A stretch of 64,000 nucleotides of DNA from CALMEH01 sp964548225 (GTDB lineage Bacteria; Acidobacteriota; Blastocatellia; Pyrinomonadales; Pyrinomonadaceae), in NCBI GenBank assembly GCA_964548225.1, contig CAZJQP010000015.1, positions 8,056-72,055 on the forward strand. Reading direction: 5' to 3'. The notes under the pieces were generated by a model. The model did not search any database and was not told the origin of the DNA. It worked only from the letters and a program-made list of their open reading frames with translations. Below, piece after piece: positions 16,496 through 24,387 of this stretch. Position numbers and translations under genes: made by a program. Position 1 is the first letter of the stretch. Each line of letters opens with the position of its first letter.

Positions 16496-17362
16496 TTAAA
16501 TACTTTCCGTTACAGGTTTTAATTCGTTCGGCAGCTGTTTTTCTTCATACACGCGGACGTTTTTTGCCCAGCCGATTTTCTCGAAAAGGCGAATTGTCAG
16601 CCAATTTAGATCGAATTCATACTATTTCAAACCGTGTCTGGCTGAAGTCGGTGCGGCGTGATGATTATTGTGCCAACCTTCCCCGAAAGTCAAAAGCGCG
16701 ATTGCCCATTGATTGGTCGAATCGTCTTTTGTTTCAAACCGCCGCGAACCAAAAAAATGCGTTGCCGAATTAACCAACCAAGTGGAATGCCAACCGAAAA
16801 CAACACGCACAAAAACGCCCCATAAAATCATTGACCAACCGCCGACGGCAAACAGAATAATTCCCGAAACAATCAAAGGCAAATAATAAAACCGCGCAAA
16901 AGCGACGTGAAATTTATCTTTCATCAAATCGGGAACATATTTTTGCAAAATGTCTGGATCGTGATCTTGGGCTTTTCCGCGCACAATCCAACCAATGTGC
17001 GCCCACCAAAAACCCGGGCGTGTCGAATGCGGATCACCTTCTTCCTCAACAAATTGATGATGAATTCGATGCGTCGCCACCCATTTCGGCGCATCATCCT
17101 GAATCGCCATCGCACCGAAAACGGTCAAAACATATTCCAGCCATTTCGGTGCTTTAAAACTCCGATGTGTCAAAAGCCGATGATAACCAAGTCCAACCCC
17201 AAGACTGCCAACAACCCAATTTCCAATGAGCATCACTACCAAATTTTCCCAACTAAAAAAGAAAAAAGCCATCACCGTAAAAAGATGAAAACTCGTAATA
17301 ATGGTGAAATTTTTCCAATTAATTTTCTCGTGAGGCTTCTCGATACCGATAAAATTTTGCAT
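16496..17362 (-). pseudogene. Fatty-acid desaturase interrupted by an in-frame amber stop
   Basis: The frame from ATG 17362 encodes an acyl-CoA delta-9-type desaturase: HRLLTH (His61-His66), HRIHH (98-102) and HNNHH (231-235) are the three iron-binding histidine boxes, with four membrane segments. A TAG at 16622-16624 (codon 247) ends the protein at SARHGLK, but the same frame continues for 41 more codons (YEFDLNWLTIRLFEKIGWAK and beyond) to TAA at 16496-16498, matching the usual C-terminus of the family, where a Trp (TGG) is expected at the TAG position. All catalytic boxes lie before the stop, so the 246-residue product could retain some function. A recent nonsense mutation, a sequencing error or readthrough are the options. 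Confidence 0.85.
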
Positions 17363-17582
17363 TTAATATAAATTCTAACTTGTTAAAATAAGACAATTTA
17401 AGAATATCAGATTGTCAGAATAAAAAACGTAAGAGTTTTGTAATTCCGTTTAGGATTGTTTGTATTTTAGGTTAACCATTTAGGTAATCAAGGCACGATT
17501 TTGTCTGCAACGGTATTTGATGGATTTTAGGCGAATGAAATAAGTGTTGTAATATCAATTGTTTAACATATTTTGTCTGAAG

Positions 17583-17598
17583 TGGCACAGCAGTTGCT
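17583..17598 (+). promoter_or_regulatory. Sigma-54 (RpoN) type promoter
   Basis: TGGCAC at 17583-17588 and TTGCT at 17594-17598, separated by five bases, match the -24/-12 consensus at every conserved position. It is 88-103 nt upstream of the start of the secreted protein at 17686 and in the same direction. The remaining sequence between 17363 and 17582 shows no gene. Confidence 0.75.
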
Positions 17599-17685
17599 CT
17601 AAGGTAAAAACGACATCTCTGCCCCAATGCTCGGACGTAAAAAATCGGGCAAGTCAAACAAACTTTCGATATTAGGAGAAATAAA

Positions 17686-18246
17686 ATGAATCGTATTAAA
17701 AATTTAGCAGCAGTTTTCGCTTTTTCTTTGTTAATTTTGGCTCTTCCCGTAATAGCTTCCGCGCAATGGCGCAACAATGACCGTGATAATGATAATTACG
17801 GAAACAATCGTAACAACCGCAATTTGAAATCAACCGTTAAGAATCTAAAAAATCGGGCGAAAAAATTTGAAAGAACTCTCGACCGTGCAGTGGGTAATAA
17901 CGACCGCCGTAACGACCGTTATGATGATCGCATTACCGATTTAGCCGAAGATTTTTATGAAGCGGCTGATGAACTCGATGACAGCTATGACAATCGCCGC
18001 GATTATAACAACAGTTCCGACGAAGTTCGGCGCGTTCTTCAACTCGGTTCACAACTTGACCGCGCAATTTCACGCGCTCGTTTGAACTATAATGTGCAAA
18101 ACGAATGGAATCAAATTCGTCAAGATTTGCGTGTTCTAGCCGATGCTTACAATTACAATTACAACAATCGTAATAACCGCAATAATCGCCGCGACAATCG
18201 CAATGATAATTGGCAAAACTTTGTTCCCTTTCAGCTTCCTTTCTAA
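17686..18246 (+). CDS. Secreted Asn/Arg/Asp-rich protein
   Basis: 186 residues. A clean signal peptide (MNRIKNLAAVFAFSLLILAL, cleavage after ASA near residue 26) is followed by low-complexity segments rich in N, R, D and Y flanking a helical middle (about 50-150: KSTVKNLKNRAKKFERTLDRA; DLAEDFYEAADELDD). No catalytic motif; probably a periplasmic or surface structural or stress protein. AGGAGA lies 9 nt before ATG 17686. The upstream sigma-54 promoter implies activator-controlled expression. Confidence 0.85.
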   Translation: MNRIKNLAAVFAFSLLILALPVIASAQWRNNDRDNDNYGNNRNNRNLKSTVKNLKNRAKKFERTLDRAVGNNDRRNDRYDDRITDLAEDFYEAADELDDSYDNRRDYNNSSDEVRRVLQLGSQLDRAISRARLNYNVQNEWNQIRQDLRVLADAYNYNYNNRNNRNNRRDNRNDNWQNFVPFQLPF

Positions 18247-18360
18247 AACTGTCAGAACAGAGAGTGGCAACAACTTGATTTGATATTTTGGCTTAAACAG
18301 GTTGCTACCGCTTTCTATTCCGACTTTTTTAATTCCAGTCCAGACCTCATAAATCCCGAA

Positions 18361-18392
18361 AGCCTGAGTTTTTTTAAGCTCAGGCTTTTTTA
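18361..18392 (+). terminator. Rho-independent terminator
   Basis: AGCCTGAG (18361-18368) pairs with CTCAGGCT (18379-18386), followed by TTTTTTAC. It ends the transcript of the secreted protein and precedes rsmI. Confidence 0.8.
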
Positions 18393-18424
18393 CTTTTGTT
18401 ATTCTTCCGTTGTAATTTGTTTCT

Positions 18425-19261
18425 ATGATTGGAACTGTTTATTTGGTGGCTACGCCGATTGGAAACTTGCAGGACATTTCGTTTCGTGCTTTGGAAACAC
18501 TGAAAACAGTAGATTTAATTGCTTGTGAAGACACGCGACACACACGCAAATTACTGAATTATTTTAATATTTCAAACAAACTTGTTTCTTTTCACGAACA
18601 CAACGAAATTCAACGCACTGCCGAATTTGCGGAAGATTTATTACAGGGAAAATCAATTGCGGTCGTGTCTGATGCGGGAACGCCGGGAATTTCCGATCCC
18701 GGTTTTCGACTTGTGGAAAAAGCTGTGGAAATCTCTGCAAAAGTCATTCCGATTCCGGGCGCGGCAGCATTTGTCAACGCTTTGATTGTCTCGGGTTTGC
18801 CGGGAGATTCGATATTTTACGGCGGGTTTTTGCCATCGAAAAAAGGCGAAAGGCGCAAACGTCTGGAAGAAATAAAATCAATTCCCGCAACGATATGTTT
18901 TTACGAAACGCCGCATCGAATTGCGAAAAGTATAGTTGATTGTGCAGAAGTTTTAGGGAATCGAAAAGCCGCCGTTGTCCGCGAATTGACGAAACTTCAC
19001 GAAGAAATTGTTCGCGGAAATCTAAATGATTTGGCAGTAAAATTTTCGGAAAATAAAACGAAAGGTGAGATTGTGTTGGTTATCGAACGCGAGATGATTT
19101 CAGATGTGAAATCTGAAATTTTAGATAATAAAACAATTGCCAAACGTATCGAAGAACTCGAAGAAGAAGGTTTTGAGCGCAAAAACGCACTCAAGAAAGC
19201 CGCGAAAGAATTTGGTTTGAGCAAATCCGAAGCCTATCGTTTGACGAAAATAAAAAGGTAA
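18425..19261 (+). CDS. rsmI: 16S rRNA (cytidine-1402-2'-O)-methyltransferase RsmI
   Basis: 278 residues. Family landmarks: GTVYLVATPIGNLQDISFRA at the N-terminus, ACEDTRHTRKLL (about 36-47), SDAGTPGISDPG (about 87-98), PIPGAAAFVNAL and YETPHRI. It methylates the ribose of C1402 in the decoding centre of 16S rRNA using AdoMet. The stop codon lies within the left arm of the following terminator-like repeat hairpin. Confidence 0.95.
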   Translation: MIGTVYLVATPIGNLQDISFRALETLKTVDLIACEDTRHTRKLLNYFNISNKLVSFHEHNEIQRTAEFAEDLLQGKSIAVVSDAGTPGISDPGFRLVEKAVEISAKVIPIPGAAAFVNALIVSGLPGDSIFYGGFLPSKKGERRKRLEEIKSIPATICFYETPHRIAKSIVDCAEVLGNRKAAVVRELTKLHEEIVRGNLNDLAVKFSENKTKGEIVLVIEREMISDVKSEILDNKTIAKRIEELEEEGFERKNALKKAAKEFGLSKSEAYRLTKIKR

Positions 19262-19311
19262 AAGGCAGAAGTGTAGAATGAGTTCTACACTTCTGCCTTT
19301 TACCTTTTTTT
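19254..19311. terminator. Long bidirectional hairpin terminator
   Basis: A stem of more than 20 bp (AAAGGCAGAAGTGTAGAA with its complement) closed by a short loop, flanked by A-run and T-run. It lies between convergent rsmI and the M28 peptidase gene and suits termination of both. Confidence 0.85.
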
Positions 19312-19318
19312 CTTAAAA

Positions 19319-20950
19319 TTAACGTTCCGTTAATTCTTTTGGAAGTTGTTTGTCAACTGCCGGACGGGTTTTTGAGTCTGCAATTTCCCACATTGTTAAA
19401 AAGATTGTGCGCGTAACTTTTTCCATTTTCGCATAATCAATTTTGTCGGGATGATCGCCTGCGCCGTGATAATCTTCGTGTTCGCCATCAAACCAGAAAA
19501 CAATCGGAATGCCTTTTTGTGCGTAATTAAAATGATCCGAGCGGAAAAAGAAACGATTCGGATCATTTGGATCATCGTATTTGTAATTGTAATTGAGTTT
19601 CAAATACGAATTATTGACATTTGTCGTAACTTCTCCGAGTTGTGTTGACATCATTTTCGAGCCAATGACGTAGATTTCGTTCGGACCCGAAAGTTCTTTG
19701 TTTCGCGGATTCGTGTCGCCGTCTTTTTTGCTTCGCCCAATCATATCAATATTGAGTTGCGTAACGACTTTTGAAAGGTCAACAGTTGGAAATTTCGTAA
19801 AATATTCGCTACCCCACAAACCTTTTTCCTCGCCCGCGTGCCAAACGAAAAGAATCGAGCGTTTCGGTTTAATCTTCGATTTTGCAAGTGCTTCAGCGAT
19901 TGACAAAACGGCGACCGTTCCCGAACCGTCATCGTCTGCGCCGTTCCAGATTTTATCTTCGCCACGGGCATTCGGGTTCATTCCGACGTGATCGTAATGT
20001 GCGCCGACGGCGACATACTCGTTTTTCAGCAGATTATCCGAACCTTCCCAAATCGCCACGACGTTTTGCGTCATCAGCATTTCGGTTTTGGTTTTCGCGC
20101 TCAAACTTCCGGTTTTATTCAAATTTCCGGCAGATGTCGGAGCGGTTGCACCGTAAAGCGCATTGCTGATTTTCGGTGAAGCCAACATTACAGGCATCGG
20201 ATTCGGTGCTTGAATGTTATCCGCACGCAATTTGTCGGGATACATCATTCCGCGTCCGAGAAATTGTTTGGCTTGTTCCCAAAATCCCAAAAGTTGCGCC
20301 GGAGCGATAACGATTACGCCAGCCGCGCCTTTTTCTTGTGCGTTGCCAATCGGGTCAGCCCAATCCGTGCCGCGTGTGCCTTTGAGATCGGCTTGCGTAA
20401 CGCCAACCGGCGGCGGAATCATAAATTGTTGTGAAAAATCCGGTCTGTTTCCTGCGACAACAACGATTTTGCCTTTTACGTCAACGCCGGAAAGTGCGTC
20501 AATATTTTTGGCTTTAACCATCCAACCATCGCCGCCGAAAACCAACGGCGCATTGCCGGTTGCCGCGTTTCCGCTCAGACGAAAATAATCTTCGTTAAGC
20601 ACAAACTCGCTATTTTCAACGATTAACTTAGTTGCCGAAGCGTCAAGGGATTCGCGGCGCAGAGAGATTTTTTGGAAAAAAGTTCCGTTATCTCCGGCAG
20701 GTTTGAAACCCCAGCGCGAAAGATTCATCTTCAAAAATTCAGCCGTTGTATCGAGTCCGCGCGAAGGCGTATCGCGTCCTTCCATTGCGTCCGAAGCGAC
20801 AAAATACAAATAATCGCTAAGTTGTTTAGCGGTTATTTCCTGCGCCGCTTTCATTGCGGGCGAAGTTTTTTTTGTCGCTGTTTGTCCGAAGGCGGAAAAA
20901 GGCGCAATAAATGTAAAAACTAAAAAAAGTGCAAGTAAATTTTTTCTCAT
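19319..20950 (-). CDS. Secreted M28-family metallopeptidase with PA domain
   Basis: 543 residues from ATG 20950, which has GGAG 8 nt upstream; the longer open frame is discounted. Signal peptide MRKNLLALFLVFTFIAPFSA. A PA-type insert is present about 150-280. Zinc ligands of M28: YVAVGAHYDHVG (His), WNGADDDGSGTVAVL (bridging Asp), GEEKGLWGSEYF (catalytic and binding Glu), QLNIDMIGR (Asp) and GAGDHPDKIDY (His). It is an exported aminopeptidase-type enzyme. It follows lpxI after a MITE-like inverted repeat. Confidence 0.9.
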   Translation of the reverse strand: MRKNLLALFLVFTFIAPFSAFGQTATKKTSPAMKAAQEITAKQLSDYLYFVASDAMEGRDTPSRGLDTTAEFLKMNLSRWGFKPAGDNGTFFQKISLRRESLDASATKLIVENSEFVLNEDYFRLSGNAATGNAPLVFGGDGWMVKAKNIDALSGVDVKGKIVVVAGNRPDFSQQFMIPPPVGVTQADLKGTRGTDWADPIGNAQEKGAAGVIVIAPAQLLGFWEQAKQFLGRGMMYPDKLRADNIQAPNPMPVMLASPKISNALYGATAPTSAGNLNKTGSLSAKTKTEMLMTQNVVAIWEGSDNLLKNEYVAVGAHYDHVGMNPNARGEDKIWNGADDDGSGTVAVLSIAEALAKSKIKPKRSILFVWHAGEEKGLWGSEYFTKFPTVDLSKVVTQLNIDMIGRSKKDGDTNPRNKELSGPNEIYVIGSKMMSTQLGEVTTNVNNSYLKLNYNYKYDDPNDPNRFFFRSDHFNYAQKGIPIVFWFDGEHEDYHGAGDHPDKIDYAKMEKVTRTIFLTMWEIADSKTRPAVDKQLPKELTER

Positions 20951-20970
20951 TATGTTCTCCGAAAGATAGC

Positions 20971-21082
20971 ATTCACCGCCGCAAGAGATTGAAAACGCAG
21001 AGAAAAATAGTAATAGAAGGATGTATATGAGATAAAAACTACAAAAAAAACTCTGCATTTCCCGTGTCTTGCAACGGTGAAT
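20971..21082. mobile_element. 112-bp MITE-like inverted repeat
   Basis: Imperfect 32-bp arms: 20971-21002 (ATTCACCG...GCAGAG) and 21051-21082 (CTCTGC...CGGTGAAT), about 24 of 32 positions matching, around a 48-bp AT-rich centre. No open frame. It fills the gap between the peptidase start and the lpxI stop. Could be a MITE or a structured 5' leader. Confidence 0.5.
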
Positions 21083-21091
21083 TATTATTTT

Positions 21092-21919
21092 TTACGCAAA
21101 GTTGGCGGAATTTGTTTCGTTATCGAGAGCAACAACGCAAATTTTATTTGAATCGGCAAGTTTGAGCATTTCTTCTTTGTCAAACATTAAGGTTTTGTTC
21201 GGTGTCAGGCAGAGGCAAGTTGCGCCGGCTTGAATCATTGTTTGAATCGTCGGCAAACCGACGACGGGGACATCGAAACGCATATCTTGATTTGGTTTGG
21301 CGACTTTAACGACCGTGAGTTTGCCTTTTGCGAGTTCTCCGGCGCGTTTGATAACCGCGTCCGTGCCTTCCATTGCTTCGATGGCGACACACGCTTTGGC
21401 ACGAACAACGATTGTTTGCCCCAAATCGAGACGCGCAATTTCATTGGCGATTTTCAAGCCGTATTCGATGTTTCCGAGTTCGTTTGAATCGGGTTTGCGC
21501 CGCGATAAAACGCCTTTTTGCGCGAGACGGTCTTTGATAAAAAACGTCGAATCAATCAATTCGATGCCGTCTTTCGCCATCACGTCCGCAATGCCGCCAA
21601 TCAGCGAATCAGTGTTTCTCTGCGGCAGATTCCAGAGCATTTTTATCATTTTCAAATCCGGCAATGCACCCGAAAAAATCTGAACGTGCTTGACTTGCCC
21701 GCACATCATCGCTTTGGTAACGCCTTCTTTTTGAAAAAACGAAATCATTTTTCCGAGTTGCCCGATGCCAACCCAGATAACTTTTTCGGCAACTTCTTCG
21801 ATGCGTTTGTCGGTTTCTTCTTTGATGGCAACGACCGACAAAGACGCGCCCGCTTTCTTCGCGCCTTCGACGGCGAGAAAGGGAAATTGCCCGTTGCCTG
21901 CGATGAGTCCGTATTTCAT
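21092..21919 (-). CDS. lpxI: UDP-2,3-diacylglucosamine pyrophosphatase LpxI
   Basis: 275 residues from ATG 21919, where the conserved start MKYGLIAGNGQFPFLAVEGAKKAG lies. Family features: GQVKHVQIF, a DSTFFIKDRLAQKGVLSRR segment, and the C-terminal QTIVVRAKACVAIEAMEGTDAVIKRAG and PVVGLPTIQTM. It hydrolyses UDP-2,3-diacylglucosamine to lipid X in lipid A synthesis, replacing LpxH. Downstream of fabZ and lpxA in the same direction. Confidence 0.93.
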   Translation of the reverse strand: MKYGLIAGNGQFPFLAVEGAKKAGASLSVVAIKEETDKRIEEVAEKVIWVGIGQLGKMISFFQKEGVTKAMMCGQVKHVQIFSGALPDLKMIKMLWNLPQRNTDSLIGGIADVMAKDGIELIDSTFFIKDRLAQKGVLSRRKPDSNELGNIEYGLKIANEIARLDLGQTIVVRAKACVAIEAMEGTDAVIKRAGELAKGKLTVVKVAKPNQDMRFDVPVVGLPTIQTMIQAGATCLCLTPNKTLMFDKEEMLKLADSNKICVVALDNETNSANFA

Positions 21920-21931
21920 AGAAAAAAAATT

Positions 21932-22011
21932 AACGCAAAGACGCAAAGACGCAAAGATGCAAAGAAAAATATAAAAAACTTTGCGCCTTTGCGTCTTTGC
22001 ATCTTTGCGTT
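21932..22011. repeat. Inverted pair of ACGCAAAG short-word repeats
   Basis: GACGCAAA words (21932-21964) face TTTGCGTC words (21979-22011), forming a 33-bp near-perfect stem with a 14-nt loop. It sits between lpxA and lpxI within the operon and may attenuate or process the transcript. Confidence 0.85.
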
Positions 22012-22018
22012 GAAAAAA

Positions 22019-22795
22019 TCATTTTACAACTCCGCGACTTGATGATTTTATGAATTCGATAAGATACGAAACTTCCGCGCAATCATTAATTTCAGCTTCA
22101 ATTTTTTCAACGGCTTGCGTGGTGTTTAATTTCGCATTAAGGAGCAAATGATAAGCGTGATGGAGTTTTTCGATAGTTTCTTTGGCATAACCTCGACGGC
22201 GCATTCCGACGCGGTTTAAGCCGTAGCATTTGGCGTGGTTGCCTTGCGAGATGGCGAAGGGAAGCGCGTCTTTGACGATGACGGAATAACCGCCGACGAA
22301 GGCTTCGCGCCCGATGCGGCAGAATTGGTGAACGCCGGAATATGCGCCGATGTTGGCTTTATCATCAATCTCGACGTGACCTGCCAATGTTGCGGCGTTT
22401 GCCATAATGATTTCGTTTCCGAGTTGGCAATCGTGCGCGACGTGGGCTTGCGCCATAAATAAATTATCGTCGCCGATGCGCGTTAAACCGCCGCCGCCGA
22501 TTGTTCCGCGATGAATCGTAACGAATTCGCGGATGTGATTTCGCCTTCCGATTTCAACTCGTGTCGGTTCGCCGCCGTATTTCAAATCTTGCGGCGCGAG
22601 TCCGATTGAAACAAACGGAAAAACGTGCGTTTCCGCGCCGATTGTCGTGTTGCCGTCAACGACGACGTGCGAATCGAGCCGAACTTTTTCGCCTAATTTT
22701 ACGTCATCGCCAACGGTGCAAAACGCGCCGATATAGCAATCTGCGCCGATTTCCGCTTGTTCGCTAACAATGGCGGTTTGATGAATAAAAGTCAT
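22019..22795 (-). CDS. lpxA: Acyl-ACP:UDP-N-acetylglucosamine O-acyltransferase LpxA
   Basis: 258 residues, standard length. The N-terminal two-thirds is a left-handed beta helix of hexapeptide repeats (IGADCYIGAFCTVGDDVKLG). The catalytic His is His121 in AQAHVAHDCQLG. The C-terminal helical domain (RRRGYAKETIEKLHHAYHLLL) is intact. First committed acylation of lipid A synthesis, cytoplasmic. Confidence 0.95.
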   Translation of the reverse strand: MTFIHQTAIVSEQAEIGADCYIGAFCTVGDDVKLGEKVRLDSHVVVDGNTTIGAETHVFPFVSIGLAPQDLKYGGEPTRVEIGRRNHIREFVTIHRGTIGGGGLTRIGDDNLFMAQAHVAHDCQLGNEIIMANAATLAGHVEIDDKANIGAYSGVHQFCRIGREAFVGGYSVIVKDALPFAISQGNHAKCYGLNRVGMRRRGYAKETIEKLHHAYHLLLNAKLNTTQAVEKIEAEINDCAEVSYLIEFIKSSSRGVVK

Positions 22796-22814
22796 TTTTT
22801 ATTAAAAATAATGC

Positions 22815-22973
22815 TTCGCAGAAACATTTCTCGCGTTAGCAGAAGGTTTCCGCGAACTAGCAATAACTTTCTGCTAACTAGCAATAGTTTTCTGCTAGTT
22901 AGCAGTAACTTACTGCTAACTAGCAAAATGTTTCTGCTAACTAGCAATAACTTTCTGCTAACTAGCAAAATGA
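22815..22973. repeat. 21-bp palindromic array 2 (TGCTAACTAGCA core)
   Basis: About seven 21-bp units: a 12-nt core TGCTAACTAGCA plus a 9-nt linker such as ATAACTTTC. At least one unit carries the core inverted (TGCTAGTTAGCA). It fills the fabZ-lpxA gap inside a same-strand operon, and so is probably transcribed. The reading frames through it are an effect of the 21-bp period. Confidence 0.85.
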
Positions 22974-23420
22974 TTAAACTGAAGGTCTGTCGCCGAGAAC
23001 GCACATAATTTGTGCTTCCGCCGCAATTTGTCCGTCAACGCGGGTGTAGCCTTGCATTTTTTGAATTTTGCTTCCTATCCGCAAGGCGATAACTTCGATT
23101 TCAAGCGTGTCGCCCGGCACGACCGGACGGCGAAATTTGCCGTTTTCGATGCCGCTGAAGAACGGAATCTTGCTGTCGCGGTCTTCAAATTCACGAAGCG
23201 CGAGAATTGCGCCGACCTGCGCCATTGCTTCAATCTGCAAAACGCCCGGCATTACCGGCGCATTCGGAAAATGTCCTTGAAAAAACGGTTCGTTAATCGT
23301 AACTTGCTTGATGCCGACGATGCGCGTTCGTGGTTCGAGTTCGATGATTTTATCAACCAAAAGAAAAGGATAACGATGCGGCAAAATCTCTTGAATGGCG
23401 CGAATGTCAAGTGTAATCAT
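22974..23420 (-). CDS. fabZ: 3-hydroxyacyl-ACP dehydratase FabZ
   Basis: 148 residues. Hot-dog fold landmarks: ILPHRYPFLLVDK, the catalytic His50 in FFQGHFPNAPVMPGV and Glu64 in QIEAMAQ. It dehydrates 3-hydroxyacyl-ACP and competes with LpxA for the same precursor. Lies between ompH and lpxA; lpxD, which usually sits just upstream, is not in this window. Confidence 0.95.
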   Translation of the reverse strand: MITLDIRAIQEILPHRYPFLLVDKIIELEPRTRIVGIKQVTINEPFFQGHFPNAPVMPGVLQIEAMAQVGAILALREFEDRDSKIPFFSGIENGKFRRPVVPGDTLEIEVIALRIGSKIQKMQGYTRVDGQIAAEAQIMCVLGDRPSV

Positions 23421-23423
23421 ATT

Positions 23424-23522
23424 GAATTTAGGTGTCAGGGATTAGGTGTCAGGGATTAGGAAATTAAGGGATTTGAAAATATATTCGCCTCGTCCCTGAC
23501 ACCTAACACCTAACACCTAAAT
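23424..23522. repeat. Inverted pair of AGGTGTCAGGGATT short-word repeats
   Basis: Left words at about 23429-23461 (AGGTGTCAGGGATT twice) face CCTGACACCTAACACC on the right (about 23493-23520). It lies between ompH and fabZ. Flanking sequence at 23523-23580 adds another short inverted repeat (GAAATCGGAAGT / ACTTCCGATTT), terminator-like. Confidence 0.8.
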
Positions 23523-23592
23523 TAAAACACAGAAATCGGAAGTCAGCCTAATTTGACTGAACTTCCGATTTTGAAAAGTCTTAACCGTTGAA

Positions 23593-24192
23593 TTACTTGG
23601 TTGTTGTCGTAGTTGTTGCCGTTGTCGTCCGTGCGTTATAGAAGGTGATAAAATCATCGGTAATATTCGTCTTCTTGGCAAATCCGAGTAAAATACCGGC
23701 TTCTTCCAATTTTCCGCCGTCGAGAATCATTGCATAACCTTTCTGCTCGGCATATTCATTCATCGCTTTCAGAATATCGTTTTGAATAGGACCGATTACC
23801 GTTGCATAGCGGCTTTTGTATTTTGCCGCACCGTCTTCCTGTTTTTTCTTGATGTCGCGCTCAAGCTGACCTAATTCATCAACTTTAGCTTGGACAGCGG
23901 TTGCCGTGAACGGGCAGTTCGGATTCTTTTGGCAAGTATCTTGAATGCCTTGAATTTCCTTTTGCAAGGTTTGATACTTTGTTGCCATCGTTCTCAATTC
24001 ATTGTTTATGACTTCAAACTCCTTATCGAGCGTGGTCAAAGCCGCGGCATATTTTTTGATACCTTTGGTCGGATCGCCGAAAGCGTCCCAACCAACTAAA
24101 CCGATTTTGTCGCCGGTTGTTTGGGCGGCGGCGGAAACTGCGAAAATTGCCGCAAACATTAAACTGACGGCGATTAAATTGAATTTTTTCAT
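23593..24192 (-). CDS. OmpH/Skp-family periplasmic chaperone
   Basis: 199 residues. Signal peptide MKKFNLIAVSLMFAAIFAVS cleaved after SAAA near residue 23. The mature protein has the Skp pattern: GLVGWDAFGDPTKGIKKY start, a long coiled-coil hairpin (about 50-130, LTTLDKEFEVINNELRT) and a C-terminal beta strand region KGYAMILDGGKLEEAGILLG. Ends in a Thr-rich tail. It would escort unfolded outer-membrane proteins to the BamA encoded just upstream. Confidence 0.88.
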   Translation of the reverse strand: MKKFNLIAVSLMFAAIFAVSAAAQTTGDKIGLVGWDAFGDPTKGIKKYAAALTTLDKEFEVINNELRTMATKYQTLQKEIQGIQDTCQKNPNCPFTATAVQAKVDELGQLERDIKKKQEDGAAKYKSRYATVIGPIQNDILKAMNEYAEQKGYAMILDGGKLEEAGILLGFAKKTNITDDFITFYNARTTTATTTTTTK

Positions 24193-24307
24193 TAGATTTA
24201 TAATACTCCTTAAAACTTCTGGAAAGTTTGATTGCTTTTGTATGAATTCTAATTATCTTAGACTCCAAATTTATAAAAACTGTTGCTTTTGGACAAAAGA
24301 AAAAATT

Positions 24308-24387
24308 ATATTAAGTAAAAAGTAAAAAGTAAAAAGTAAAAACAAAGAAACTTTGTCCTTTACCTGTTTTGCTTTTTTACTTTTCAC
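24308..24387. repeat. AGTAAAA tandem words with inverted partner
   Basis: Four AGTAAAA words (24313-24342) followed by TTTTACTTTTCACTT-type words up to the bamA stop. Forms a weak stem between bamA and ompH. Confidence 0.7.

Noticed and set aside
22757..23008. Open frames across array 2 on both strands
   Set aside because: Same artefact of 21-bp periodicity, overlapping fabZ and lpxA ends.
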